The notes below the pieces were generated by a model. That model was not told where the DNA came from, ran no database searches, and saw only the letters and a list, made by a program, of their open reading frames with translations. The position numbers were made by a program, and so were the translations under genes. Of a stretch of DNA of 64,000 bases, positions 9,524-24,500 are shown piece by piece. Origin of the DNA: Aurelia coerulea (taxonomy: Eukaryota; Cnidaria; Scyphozoa; Semaeostomeae; Ulmaridae); NCBI GenBank assembly GCA_039566865.1, contig CM076954.1, positions 8,130,001 to 8,194,000 of the forward strand. Reading direction: 5' to 3'. Position 1 is the stretch's first letter. Every line of letters starts with the position of its first letter.

Positions 9524-12500
9524 CTAGAATAAAGCAATGTCCAGTTATACCGGGCGAGTAAAAAATAATCCCCGTTTGAAAGGCTCCCGGGGGGGGGGGT
9601 ACTTGACTAGGGAAGTGACGGGGGTGTGCGGAAAACCTCTCCACACCCTGCACCCTCACAGCGGGGCATCATCATGACATAGACCAAAAATTTGATTTCC
9701 TTCAACTACTTCCAAACATAGTTATTTTGAAAGAGTAATGGTTGGGGATCACAAAACTTTTTAAATATTCTTTCTATCCCTTTTCTGAAAGAATGTACGA
9801 GCCTTTAAGTACAAGGCTTTATCACAAACAGGAGCAAGAAAATTCCAGTGCAGTTGATCACTGAAAATTAAGCTACCTTATCTGCCTTCTGTAGCTCCTT
9901 CAGTGGATGTTGCAGGTTAAACCTTTATATCAGTTTGATCTTTAGCCATTAGCGGACAACATTCATTACGTTGACAGCACAAAAGACTATTTTTCGGATT
10001 TTTTGCTGATATTTTGAACTGTGCACCATTGGCTGCGCTATTTAGGCCATTCTTAGCAACACACTTACCTTTCTAGTTGGATACAAAACGTGCAGACAAG
10101 AGCAGACAAACCACACTATGCTTAAATTGTACCTAAAGAGTCGATGATAACATGGTAGGAAGGATTGTTTGCGGAAATTTGCGGGTTTCAAGGAAAATCT
10201 GTCACAATATCTCAGTTTTTTATGAAATAATGGAAGCAAAAAATAGCGAAGGCATCACTTTGGGACTCTATGCCTCTGAAATCAAATTCTAAGACAGCTG
10301 ACCCAATAGATATTGATGTCAAATGGTTTTTAAGTGTAAAAAAGAAAAGAAAACTGCAAAGTAAGGGGGCACGGGCAAACAAGGGAGCTATTGTGGGTCT
10401 ACAGGGTACCTAGCAGAACAAACCACAATATTTTTACAATTTAATCCTTAAAACGGTCAAGAATTACAAAGGGCTTTCATATTATCCATAGCAACAGAAA
10501 CGTCATGATGCACACAAATTTTTGGCAGTTATTATCTCTGGTTTCATTGTAAAACCTTCCAATAATCATAATAATAATCATCATCACAACTGTAATTTAG
10601 TATAGAAAATAAACAAAATTTATTTGAATTTTTTCTAACCAACCAATTTACTTCAAACATAGTTTTACATGGTTGCAGTAAGACCTTAAACATGAATTGT
10701 TAAGAATAAACAAAAAATTCTTCTTAAATAGCGAATGTCATGATGCCTTGTACAAATGCCCCACTGTGACCCTGTCGCATAAAAATAGGCCAAAAGTATA
10801 CCCTGTCGCATAAAAATTTTGCCTCTCAAATACTGTGTAGAACGCAATTTTTGCTTGTGATACCCTGTCGCATAAAATTTTTGCCTCTCAAATACGTTGT
10901 AGAACGCAATTTTTGCTTGTGATACCCTGTCGCATAATTTTTTTACCTATTATAATACCCTGTCGCATAATTTTCGCTAGAAAATGACACCCTGTCGCAT
11001 AATTTTTACCGCAAAAGGACACCCTGTTGAGCGGCACATCCCGTCAGGTCAAGTATGGGAGTGCCCCCTCCCCCCAGGGAAAGGCTTCTGCTCCCTGAAT
11101 ATCAAAGCAATAATATGGAAAGTTGCCTTGTTTTACTGCCAATATTTCAATTAGGCTCAGTAATTTACCGGCTTTAATCGGCTATTCCTTCCCGTGCATA
11201 AAAGAGATTTTCTACAGAAAGCCATTTCCAAACACCTGCAAAAAATGACTGAGACAATGAGCAAAATTCCCTTGATTTTCCTTCCTAAAAAAGGCGATTC
11301 ATTAATTCTGTTCTCTTGGGCGAGTGGAATCCCCCTGAATAGGTTACTCGTACCAGGGGAAGACTGGTTCATCCTCCCAAGAGAATAGCACTTGCAAATG
11401 CATGCAGGAGTCATTGCTGTTAGGCCCGTGTAAGGCAGAAATGTTAGGGAAATTTGTTCATTATTTTGGGCAGGTATTGAAGGCTTTTTGAAGACGCTTT
11501 CTCGAGAAAACCCTTTATAATGTCAGAACGGAGCACAGGTGGCGGAGAATGGTTCAGTATTTTTAAAATGGAATTGTTCAGTTTTAAAATTAGTAAAAAC
11601 AAGCCTTTCTTGTCAGTTAAATGTGTCTGATTTCTCTGTGAATCTGATCCTTAGAGCCTTAGGTCTCAGAAATACTCAGCGTGAAAAGAAAAAGAGAAAG
11701 GTCTGTAGGTTCACAAATGGCCTCGCGGCTGGGCACATCTTCTTCGCCTTTTCCCGCTGCTCTTCGGCCACTGGCTGGCTACCAAAGCAACCAATCCTCA
11801 GCAACCCCTTTATCTTCTCATGACCCTCTCATTTCCATTCGCACCACGCAAAGAGTAGTGAGCGAGGAATTGTGAACGCGGGTGTGCTCTATTTGCAATC
11901 TCGTAAGGATCGAGGAAGATCAACGGAGCACGCCTTGCCCACAGCAGAGTTGCGGGCTTATTATATTCAACGAAACGAAACGAAACGAAACGAAACGAAA
12001 CGAAACGAAACGAAACGAAACCGAACGAAACGAAACGAAACGAAACGAAACCGAACGAAACCGAACCTCAGTTCTCATTTCCATTTCCATTCCATGCACC
12101 CAACCGTTTCGTTCTCTTGGGAATGAAACAAAAGCTAAATCGTTGGCTTTTTATTATTATTAATTGTTTACTTCCATCATAACGATAAGAAATAATAAAT
12201 TTGCGAATTAAATGGCTAAAATCGGTAAAATTGTCATGGTTTCGTTCGGTTTCGTTTCGTTTCGTTTCGTTGAATATAATAAGCCAAGTTGCGCATATCA
12301 AATCTGATTTGCGCAGGCGCAGGCATGCCAGACGATGATTTACCCATGCGCAGTAGCGAGAATGCACAAGGCGTGCTCCGTTGATCTTCCTCGATCCTTA
12401 CGAGATTGCAAATAGAACAGACCCGCGTTCACAATTTCTCGCTCAGCACCTTTTGCGTGGTGCGAGTGGAAATGAGAGGGTCATGAGAAGATAAACGGGT

Positions 12501-15500
12501 TGCTGAGGATTGGTCAGATGTGCTTTGGTTGCCAGCCAGTGGCCGAAGAGCAGCGGGAAAAGGCGAAGAAGACGTGCCCAGCCGCAAGGCCATTTGTGAA
12601 CCTAACGACCTTTCTAATTTTCTTTTCACGGTGAGTATTTCTGAGAAAATAGCAACAACTCTAAACAGTCGTCCGCATGTTGGCCTAAGGATCAAATTCA
12701 CAGAGAAATCAGACACATTTAACTGACAAGAAAGGTTTGTTTTTCCTGATTCTAAAACTGAACAATTCCACTTTAAAAATACTGAACCATTCCCCGCCAC
12801 CTGTGAACGGAGCGGCAATTCAGTCAGGCAAATTTTAAGGTGGATTTGAACATGTCTACCATGAAATTATTCATTTACCGATATCGTCGCCTTGATGGTG
12901 GCCCTTCAAGCTGGGGTTGTCTTCATTGACTCATCCAGTATCTCTAGTTTGATATTATCACTAGACGTTAGTTACCAGGTATTCCAAATACTGTATCCAA
13001 GTTTAAAAATTTTCTAACTCCAAGAATCTTGTCCCATCACCTCAAGACAATTTTTATGGGTAGCCCTTTCCAATGGCTGAATTAAATTTCAGAACTTGCC
13101 TCCCAATTTCTGGTAACGTGGTTGCAGAATAGCAATTCAAAAAGTGTAAAATTTCCCTCAGGCCCAACCAGACTTTCCAGTACAGAAGAGCTAACGATTC
13201 TAGAATAGTTCGTAAAGTCCTTTTGAGACTCGTGCACCATGCAAATTGAATATGGACTATTTTTTCATTATGGAATATGTTGATTATTCTGGGACAAACT
13301 ATTTTTGATGGTCCATTATTGTAGGCTATTTGGCTATAGCTATCTTGCTGAAATAATAATAATAACAATTTCAAAACGATCAAATCAAAAATAAAGGCAG
13401 ATGGTCGTCTCCCAATCAGCTAAAAAAAATACAGTAGAACAGTGCTACATGTAAGCAGCAATATGCCATTACCGATGTCTCCAGAATTGTTTGAGTCGAA
13501 TTCCATAAACTGAGCTGTAAAGAAGGAGATAAAAACGATTTGGTCAATGATATTAGCCTAACATTAGCAAATTAAATTTCACAACAAGACAATCCACTAG
13601 GGGGTCAAAACGTACCAAGTCTTGATGTTGCCGTTGCCAATAATACGTTCTGGCCACATTTCCTTAGCTATACAACCAATTGCAACACGAAAGCTCATGA
13701 TAAGGTGTGTAACTACAGGGTGGACCAGGAAAAGATAATCCCAGAGGCCAGAAATCTATGAAAAATTATCTGAACACAAGACTTTCCTACAAATCTACAG
13801 GGTGTCCCAGAAAAAACGCAACAGATTTGGTCGGAGTTAGCAACAAAAATGTAGGTCTAATCGATCCCGGATAAGTGTCAAGTAATCCTTGATAGTTAAC
13901 TTGAAGATACACAAGGCATTTTTGTATATTGATGCACTGATAGTGTAAATATTAATCTCAAAAGTCCAAATTTGCCTGAACCTCCAAACCAGACCACTGG
14001 GTTTTGGCCCAAAATGCAAACGCGCTATTTTGAGGAATCTCCTGAACTACCGTGAAATAAGAGAATAAAGGAAAGCCTCGTGTTGAGGAAAATATTTGAA
14101 TAGAAATCAATTTTGTCTTGAAGAGACAATTTTCTTTCTATTTCAAAAGTTTCGAAAAGTTAGAATTGCATATGTATTATAAAAGAGATCAATCCGCGAA
14201 GTAGTTTGCTTGGGCGCGAAAAATGAATTAGTTCTTGCAATCTTCATGACTGTCTTGAAATGCATTTGTATAATCTTTCTTGGAATTATTACGAAACAAG
14301 CAATCAGATATACAAAAGGGAAAATAATCCATGGATAAGGTCCTTAAAAATGTTCATTCATGCTTGGTTTTTGCAGGTGCACTATAATTGAAGAACTATT
14401 TTCCTTTGCGAATTTTTCCTTCGACATTGATATGTTTGTAAATTTTTAGCCTTCAAATTTCTATTAACATTTGTGTCGAAACATGTGTGCCTAATAATGC
14501 CCACACTACTACGCTATGCTTGTGACTGAGGATATTCCCCAAGCGTGTTTTCAGTTAGGCCAAAACCAGAAACTTCTGGTTTGGAGATAGACTCACGAAA
14601 TAGTCCCAGTTATCGCAACAACAACAGCAACAATGTCAACTCCAACAACAACATATTTTTTTTGCTCAAACTGGGACTTATGGACTTTCACTTAAAAAAG
14701 TGGGACGAAAATAAACAATGGGGGCACCGATTTTTCTAATCACGTCGAAAAGAGTTTAATTAGAAATAAGGCAGCATTCGGTAGTTGGAAATCTTCATTC
14801 AGCTGTGATGAGCTTACAGGAGATAAGCGGCCTTCAAAATGAGGAAATTTTTTTTTAAACTGAAAGGTTTGTTGATTCTTTGATTGAAGAAACATTCATG
14901 TGAATACTTGTGGCTTTTGTTTATTGCTGACGTCACTCAAAACATGAATTTTGAAGCGTTTTATTATCTGAGGATTGAGCCAACAAGTTAGGCCCATCCG
15001 CCATTGCCTGGAGCATTCGGCTCTTCATACAGTGTTGCTATGGTTTCCATGTCGGACGTGACGTTTAGAGAAACAATGTCGTCCCAATTTTCAATGTTAA
15101 AATCCATGAGTCATAGTTATAGTGTCCATCAGTCTATCAATAGCAATGACTACGACCTTGTAATCAGTCTAGTTTGGAGATGGAAGCAAATTTTGACTTT
15201 CAAGATTGATATTCCAACTCTCCAGGCACCAATATCAACAAACAAGGTATTTATCTCAAGGTAACTACCGAGGATTATATCAAAAAATGCTATGGATTGA
15301 TTGGACCTAAATTCTTGTCGCTAGTCTCGATCATATCCTTTGCGTATTTTAGGGACACCCGGTACATGGCACAACGTAAAACTTAAAATGTAGCCACTGA
15401 TTAAGTTCTCCGCTCTATTCACAGTGCGATACAGTTTCAAGAAAGATGTTTACTAAGAGAATTGAACGAAATTCTAAAATTTCTAGACAGCTGAGAGCCT

Positions 15501-18500
15501 AGAAGACATTTTGATTTCCTGATTATAAAAACTTAAGATTTAAGGGCATGACAAGGACCTCAGGTTCTAGTTTATGTTGCACTTGCAGTTTTAATCAATG
15601 GTTGTTTGTGTAAAGTTTATGGCAGACTTCTGAACCAGATAAACAACAATACAATTAGTTTCTTTTTCTAATCATGAATAATTTTCATTTAGTCTCTTTA
15701 GTGCTTCCCACGTCCATCTGGCCATTGAAGATTATAAGATGGGTTTGTGTGGTGGAGTTACACATAACCAAAATTGGTCCTTGTCTTATGCAAGATAGGC
15801 ACTAAATCCTTACTGGCTAACAAAATTGACACGTGACACCCTCTAAACCAACCAAATGGAGCCGAAAACCAACCGGGAAATTTGAAATCTCAGATTTAGG
15901 CCCTTTTTGGACGATTTACCACCCTTCGCGAAAATATCATTCGATAGAAGGGAAATGAAGATTTTCAAACACTTTCTTCACAGACCTATTCCCAATGCCC
16001 TAATGCATAGTCAATCAACGGCGCTACGAATTATTTCAAAATTTGAAGAAATGCCAAAACTTTGAATTCGACCTCATTGTCACTGTAGTTTGTCATAGTA
16101 AACAGCTAATTGATGACTGAAACGCATACTCATAGAGACTAAATATTTTGGTTCGAATGTCTCCTACTGTGTGTTGAAGTATCTTCAGCATTTCGTCAAA
16201 AGATGCCAATATTAGAGCACTATCTGGACCTTTTTTCAATTTGAAACTGACATAAATACTTCCGGAGATATTCAAGATTCAATGCTGAGGGTAGAATGAA
16301 CAACGGGAAAAAGTTGTACTATACGGGCCTAAAAAACCAAACCGTCGTTATAAATAAGAGGCGAATTAAAAGGTACTTACATTTCTATCTTGCAAAAAAA
16401 GGGCAACTGATCAAAATCGTGAAGCAGCACAAATGATAAACGTACTTTAACTGATTTTGATAGTAAAATTCACTTTTTGAACCGCATTCTACTGCCAGTT
16501 TCTCAACAAAACCGTTCAAATTTCTTCTTCCAACAACATTGTCAACAAGGGCCCCCAACAAAAGGAGCGCGAAAACGTCAATGTTCAGCTACATATATGC
16601 CAGCTATCGTCAAATAACATACGATTCCGATGAACTTTGAACAAATAACAAATATATTTACTCTCCACTTTCCAGATGGCAAGAACTGTAACATCGAACA
16701 TGGTCAGAACGAACGATTTGGTGATGTCCTCCTCGATAACACTTGCCCTCATGCCTTTATCCTATTCTGCTGTCATTTTTGCGAGATTATAAGTGGGCTT
16801 CGACAATTACATCAGCCAAAAACCTCGTATAAATTCATGAATGGCGGTCCTTGCTTTCAGCAGCGCAAAAGAAATGGCTGTCGTTTCTCCTCTTACAGTA
16901 CAGTACAGTGTAGCAGGTACATGAAATAAGTATGAAATGCTGATGTACGTAAGAAAGAATATAATAGCAACAAACGGGAGAAATGTACATTTTGTTTTTA
17001 ATGTGAAAAATAGATTGACCATTTCAACAAAATAACATTTGAAATACTATTTTTATGTTTGATGCTCTAGGAAGACTAGGCCCCCCCCCTGTTTTATTTC
17101 CGTTCTGAACGAAACTTGGCATGCGAGCATCATGAGCTGAACCCAAAAATGAAATCTATTTTTAGTTATGTCACGTGACGTGCTGATGATGTCACAATAA
17201 AGAATTTTCAAAGTCAATAGGGTCAATACTGAGTCAATAATAAAAATTTTAAATCGTTGATTGTGAGAAAACGAAAGGCAATGAGGACATGGGTCCAATT
17301 TTAGTCCATTCTATGGTCGAATAGCTTTTGCTTTGCAAAGAAAAATTTGTAAAAAGTGATGACGTCATCACACAGGACTTCGAAGAATGTGCGCATACGT
17401 ACAGCCAAAATACACATAATCATACGTTTAAATTAAAAACAAATTATGCAGTTGGATAGAGGATCAAAAGTAGCATATATTCCTCCAATTTCATTGTTTT
17501 CCTGCATTTGCTGTAGATTTTATTAGCATTTATTGAAGTTTTGCACAGACACCTCTCAAAAATTGATCACGTTTACCCCCTGGAATGAATTTAATTTTTC
17601 TAAAAAGTAACTAGGGGGGCCGATTCAGCCCCCCCCCCCCTAGGCTTGATAGGGTTAAAGATCTTTCATATCAATTTCACATTATGTGGGGATGTTGTAG
17701 AAAAATATCTATCTTTGGGCTACTTGCATCAGAGCAGAGGTCATCCATTAGAAAAGCACCCTTTTATGGTCAAGCAACGCAGCAGCAGCGACCAAAGCTG
17801 GACATTTATATCGCACTTGTAGACTCATGGAAACATGCACGTATTTTTCGTAAGATGGCAAAGCTTTAAGTCAGTGCATGTATCTCTTTATAAGGAACAG
17901 CTTACAAGAAACAGTAGGTTCAATTTTTCGAAAGTTAAGAAGCAACCCTACCGGAATTTAAAAAGCTAAGAAACTTTTGTAATTTGCAGTTTTAATTTTC
18001 CCAGCGCATTAAAAAATGTTTTGGCAATACAGTTGTAAGGTGATAGCAACTATTTGGACATTATTTTGAGTGCAAAATATGTTATTTACTTGTTTTGAGA
18101 TCTTACTAAATAATTTGGGAGCCCTCTTGACAAGGCTAACGTAACTCTACACTTCTGGCACTAAAAATATAAGAAACACACAAAAAACTTTTGGTAAAAA
18201 AATTGCCCAAACATTTAAGAAACTGCCTACCACTCTGGGATCTCCTGTGTCTTTGTAACACTTTATAACAATTTTAAAGCTATGTTTATGCATTCATGCC
18301 ACCATCTAGATCATACAAGTATAATTCTGACCAAAAAAGAACCAAATGAAAACTGAAAAAATTCTCTAGTATTATCGATTTTAATTATTCTGGGCCACTT
18401 GAATGGCATGAAACTCGTTTCAAGAAATTGAACTCTGAGATCATCAAAAATCAAAATGATATTCCTTGCCTGATCTAGATGATGGTATGAATGCATAAGA

Positions 18501-21500
18501 TTTGCTTAAAATTCTTACAATGACACAGGAGATCACAGATACCTCCCAAATCCCTACGGAAGCTTTTGTACTCGGTGAATACTCAAATAGTGAGAATTTT
18601 GAGAAACTTTCAATACTGGCTTAAAGTTTTGCTGTCAAACAGAAAATACGTGAATGCTTCCATGAGTCTGCAAAGTACTATACAAATGTTAAGATTTCTG
18701 TTTGACAGTAAAACTTTAAGGCAGTATTACAAAAGTTCCTTAGCTTTTTAAATTCCGGTAGGGTTGCTTCTTAACTTTCGAAAAATTGAACCTACTGTTT
18801 CTTGTAAGCTGTTTCTTATAAAGAGATACATGCACTGACTTAAAGCTTTGCCATCTTACGAAAAATACGTGCATGTTTCCATGAGTCTACAAGTGCGATA
18901 TAAATGTCCAGCTTTGGTCGCTGCTGCTGCGTTGCTTGACCATAAAAGGGTGATTTTCTAATGGATGACCTCTGCTCTGATGCAAGTAGCCCAAAGATAG
19001 ATATTTTTCTACAACATCCCCACAGAATGTGAAATTGATATGAAAGAGCTTTAAAAATAGTATTTCAAATGTTTTTTTGTCGAAATGGTCAATCAATTTT
19101 TTCACATTAAAAACAAAATGTACATTTCTTCCGTTTGTTGCTATTATATTCTTTGTTACGTACATCAGCATTTCATACTTATCTCATGTACCTGCTGCAC
19201 TGTACTGTACGGTAAGAGAAGAAACGACAGCCATTTCTTTTGCGCTGCTGCAGCAAGGACCGCCATTCATGAATTTATACGAGGTTTTTGGCTGATGTAA
19301 TTGTCGAAGCCCACTTATAATCTCGCAAAAATGACAGCAGAATAGGATAAAGGCATGAGGGCCAGTGTTATCGAGGAGGACATCACCAAATCGTTCGTTT
19401 CTGGAAAGCGGAGAGTAAATATATTTGTTACTTGTTCAAAGTTCATTGGAATCGTATGTTATTTGACGATAGCTGGCATATATGTAGCTGAACATTGACG
19501 TTTTCACGCTCCTTTTGTTGGGGCCCTTGTTGACAATGTTGTTGGAAGAAGAAATGTGAACGGTTTGTTGGAGAAACTGGCAGTAGAATGCGGTTCAAAA
19601 AGTGAATTTTGCTATCAAAACCAGTTAAAGTACGTTTATCATTTGTGCTGCTTCACGATTTTGAACAGTTGTCCTTTTTTGCAAGATAGAAATGTAAGTA
19701 CCTTTTAATTCGCCTCTTATTTATAACGACGGTTTGGTTTTTAGGCCCGTATAGTACAACTTTTCCCGTTGTTCATTCTACCCTCAGCATTGAATCTTGA
19801 ATATCTCCGGAAGTATTTATGTCAGTTTCAAACTGAAAAAAGGTCCAGATAGTGTTCTAATATTGGCATCATTTGACGAAGTGTTGAAGATACTTCAACA
19901 CACAGAAGGAGACATTCGAACCAAAATATTTAGTCTCTATGAGTATGCGTTTCAGTCATCAATTAGCTGTTTACTATGACAAACTACAGTGACAATGAGG
20001 TCGAATTCAAAGTTTTGGCATTTCTTCAAATTTTGAAATAATTCGTAGCGCCGTTGATTGACTATGCATTAGGGCATTGGGAATAGGTCTGTGAAGAAAT
20101 TTTTGAAAATGTTCATTTCCCTTCTATCGAATGATAGTTTGGCGAAAGATGTTAAATCGTCCAAAAAGGGCCTAAAACTGAGATTTCAAATTTCCCGGTT
20201 GGTTTTCGGCTCCATTTGATTGGTTTAGAGGGTGTCACGTGTCAATTTTGTTAGCCAGCAAGGATTTAGTGCCTATCTTGTCTTATGCCTATTAAATCTT
20301 AAAATTCTATAAGAAATGAAATAACTAACCACTATCAGTAATCTAGCAGCGTAAGTTTATATTCATTAATCATTTCGGTGCAAATAACAATAGGCTTCCG
20401 AATAATGGAAAACGCGCCGCCGTATGTCCTTTAGATAAAATGGGGGCAATTCGTATAGTTCAAAATAATTGTCATCCAGTTAGTATACTAAATATCTTCT
20501 CTAAAATCTATGAAAAGATTTTGAAAAATCAACTTATTCCATACTTGGATGAAACCCGTTCGCTTTTCATTGCTGCTTACAGAAAATCATATGGCACGCA
20601 ACATGTCTTGATAAGAATGCTCGAAGAATGGAGGGTTAAACTCGATAACAAAACTATTGTAGGGGCTGTCCTAATGAACTTGTTGAAAGCTTTTGATTGC
20701 ATTCCACATGATTTACTTATAGCCAAATTACATGCATATGGCTTCGATAAAAATGCTCTTGTCCTTATTTACTCCTACCTGAAACGGCGGAAACAGTCTG
20801 TGAGAATCGATAATACGTATAGCTCTTTTCAAACTTTTTTGTCAGGAGTATCTCAAGGCTCTGTTTTGGGCCCTATTTTATTCAATGTTTACATGAATGA
20901 TCTCTTTTTGTTCATCAAACAAGCAACATTACATAATTATGCCGACGATAACACTCTGGCTTATTTTCCAAGACTATCAAATTTGATTGAGGTACTGGAG
21001 GAGGAAGCTGGAGTTGCTTTGAGTTGGCTGAAACAAAATGAAATGATAGCAAATCCAGAAAAGTTCCACGCACTTTTTATCAGAAAGGATCAAACAAATA
21101 CCAGTGGACAAGATTTCAACATCCAAGGAAAACTGATAAAGTCAGCTAAATCTTTGCAAAAAATTTAAAAGATTAAATAACGTGCCCTTAGATTCTTATA
21201 CAATGATCACAATGCATCTTACAGCGACTTACTAGTGAAGTCAGACAGGTGTACAATGCATGTTTCCCGTTTGAGAGTTCTCTGCATTGAGATTTTTAAG
21301 ACTTTAAAAAATCTAAATCCATCTTTCATGCATGATATTTTCAAAATTAGATCATCTACATACTAATTACGATAAACAAGTGATTTACAACATTATAGAC
21401 CAAATCAAGTCACCTTTGGTTCTAACAGCCTACAAACATTGGGACCTCAAATCTGGAATGGACTGACGAATGAAATAAAATCCGCCAAAAATTTAAGTGG

Positions 21501-24500
21501 TTTCAAACGCATGATAAAAATGTGGAATGGCCCAAACTTTAAATGCAATGCTTGCCAATATGCCTCGAAAAGTTAGTTTTGGTGTATTTTTATTAATTAG
21601 TAAAACATTGTAAAAATATTCATTCATGTACATTTGTGTCATAATACAATTTATCTATCTATTTAGTTTTTTTTTCATCGATTTGGATTAGTTTGCGTGT
21701 ACATATGAAATTTCATATAGTAAGCTAGATATAAATAATCGATATAAAATAAGTGGACAAACAAACAAAAACATTGTTTCCAAATGATCTTCGCAATGTA
21801 CCGGGTGTCTCAATAAATCCCTCGAACAAAACGATAACATATCGGGACTTTCCGAAGGCAAAGCTAACTCCTTTTTAATCTTCAGCTTAAAAGCACGAAC
21901 CTTGTACATATAAACAATCGACCAAATACCGGAGATACGCGTGCTTGAAAGTCAAAAATGACAGTGCACGTGAAACCAGAGATTTCAAAAATGGCCCAAC
22001 CCTGATTTGATACCATTGGCATTTTCCAAAAAAATTAAAACTTTTGTTTTTAGTTTTTGCTTTTGAATCTGGAATCGTTGATCACTACATGTTTTACGAC
22101 ATTAGGATCATCTAAAAGGCAGAGGCTAGCTGAAATTTGCAGCTTAAAAAGGTGTCATGAAACCTTGTTTGAGCAAGATCTGCAAGGAATCGGTTGGGAA
22201 CGTCTCCTTACCAGCCTAGCCGATCCAATCGCTTTTGAATAGGCATGCATCCCTTAAAGATAAAAGAAATCCTCTCCTGTGGCCAACCTATGAAGGGCTG
22301 TATTATCAATGTGCTTAAGCAATTCAGGGTCATTATTTTGGATTAGTTGAAGAAACCCAAGATGATCCTGAGGAAATGAGGAAAGCCATTAGCAGAATGG
22401 ATAAAGACTCGGCCAATAAATCAATTTCCAGTCTAGATGTAAATGCTAGTGACTGAGAAAGGTGAGCAGGTTGAGGCTCTAAATCAGCAATTTGTTTCTG
22501 TTGGTCCAAAGCTTACAGTAAAAATTAAAACTACACCAAGTGACAACCTACGTGAACTCATCAAATCCAAGGGTTCAACTACCTTGACCTTAAAACCAGT
22601 AACTAACTCTCGGGTTCTGAAGAGCTTATAAAACCAAAACAGGGCAAAGCAATTAGACCTACAAACTTGGAAAAAGATGCAGCCAGTTTCTGAAGAAGAT
22701 AGTTGATATGTTAGCTACACCTGTATTATCAGTTGATAGAAATCAGATAGAATCCTGAGACTTTGAAATATTTGACTGGTAGCCTTTTTTATACATCTGC
22801 ACTTGGGAGTGTCATTCGGCCATTTTGTCTATTTTCTAACATCACGAGCAATCTCGTCCCCTGAGTGAGTTCGTTGCTCTACCTCTACTCTGGGATACAA
22901 GAGGCCGTTCGACAATTTGATTGGCTATTCGAAAACGACAGCAAAGTTAGATCATAACTAGCTCCCATTCGAAAATGGCCTCTATTGAATGGCTAATTTC
23001 ACAAAATCAATGGGGTGTATGGGGCAAGTGAGGAGTTTGATAGGGGTAATGGACCACGGCGCATCCGAATTTTTGGGTTTCAGGAAATTCTGGGATCATT
23101 TTGACGTCATAACAGGGGGTTGAAAAAATGTTGCGATTTTCTGAACTGAAGTTACGTTTGGAGTCGATGGTTACAAGCCCGATTTCAAAACGAAAAAAAA
23201 AATCAAAAGACCACTCGTCTGCGAGTCGAAAAACGTAATTTGGGCTTCAATATTGCACCCAGGCGCCCGCCCCCCAAAAATAGGGAAAAATTTTGGCCTA
23301 CCCCATTTTACGCCGTAACTCCGTTTTGCGAGGGGTAAACGGCCGCGGCATGTCAAAAATCGACGGAAAACCGTATTATTTCACTAGAAAACTTTTACTC
23401 CAATCTATCTCTAAAATTCGCAGAATAACGAGCCATTCTATTTTCAAAGCTGTGGGGGAATTCAGGAAAATTTCAACTTAGGCCCTTTTTCTACCCAAAT
23501 GGATCGCGTTCGTTTTTCTACTAAATGCACTTACTAACCCCGGATTAATGATTGAATACCTTAAAAAGGGTTGAAATAAGGTCCTCAAAGTGTTTGTTTT
23601 TAGTTTCTCGATTTAGGACCTGATTACATGGAGTTTTCAACCCCGGGGTTGAATTTCAACCCACCTGGCCGAGTTGAAATTTCATCCCACCTCTCCATTT
23701 ATTCCTTTATTGATTCCAATTTTCGATTACACGGTGAAATCTCAACCCCGGGGATGAAATAACACCCGGGGCTGAAATCTCATCCCACCTTGAGCTAGCC
23801 GAGGTGAAACTTTCGGGCCGTTAATCCCCATTGTTTTCAATACGTGAATGTCCATGTAATCGCAATCTTGTTTCAACCCCGGGGTCGAATTGCTATTGAC
23901 GCATGCAAGTTGTATTGCGCATGGCGAGCTTTTTCATACCCGGGGATGACATTTTACGGCTCGCTTTTTCATACCCGGGAGTGAAAATACCCATGTAATA
24001 GCAAATTTATTTCAACTCAGGCAGGTGGGTTGAAACTCAACCCCGGGGTTGAAAACTCTCCTGTAATCAGGCCCTTAGATACTTCAGAATTGGCGCTAGA
24101 GCAACGACCATTTTTCGTCGCTTATCGTTGCCTAGCAAACTGCAAATCCCTAATGGGGCGAATCTTGCCTTATTTTGGCAAGATTCATGCCAAGTGTACC
24201 AGGGTGTTCATTCGGCTTCGTGATCAGCTTATGACGTCAGAACACCCTGGGAACGAGGTTGCATCACGAGCCTCGATCGCTAGCAAATTTGATCCAGGAC
24301 TTTTAGGCCTGTTTTCAAAATGAAATTAGGCATCATTATAAAACTGCTTTTAATTTGAGAACGCAAGGATCGATTTTGACAAATTAAATTTTCTTATGTC
24401 AGTTGATATGCTAGCTACACAGGTATTATCAGCTTATAGAAACAGATACATGGTTTGAGCTTCAAGCACTGTGCATTTTTCTGCTATTCTCAAACATTAT

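Noticed and set aside
10769..11035. CRISPR-like array (regular CCCTGTCGCATAA repeats)
   Set aside because: Repeats are short and spacers are themselves similar and uneven; the setting is a eukaryotic transposon.
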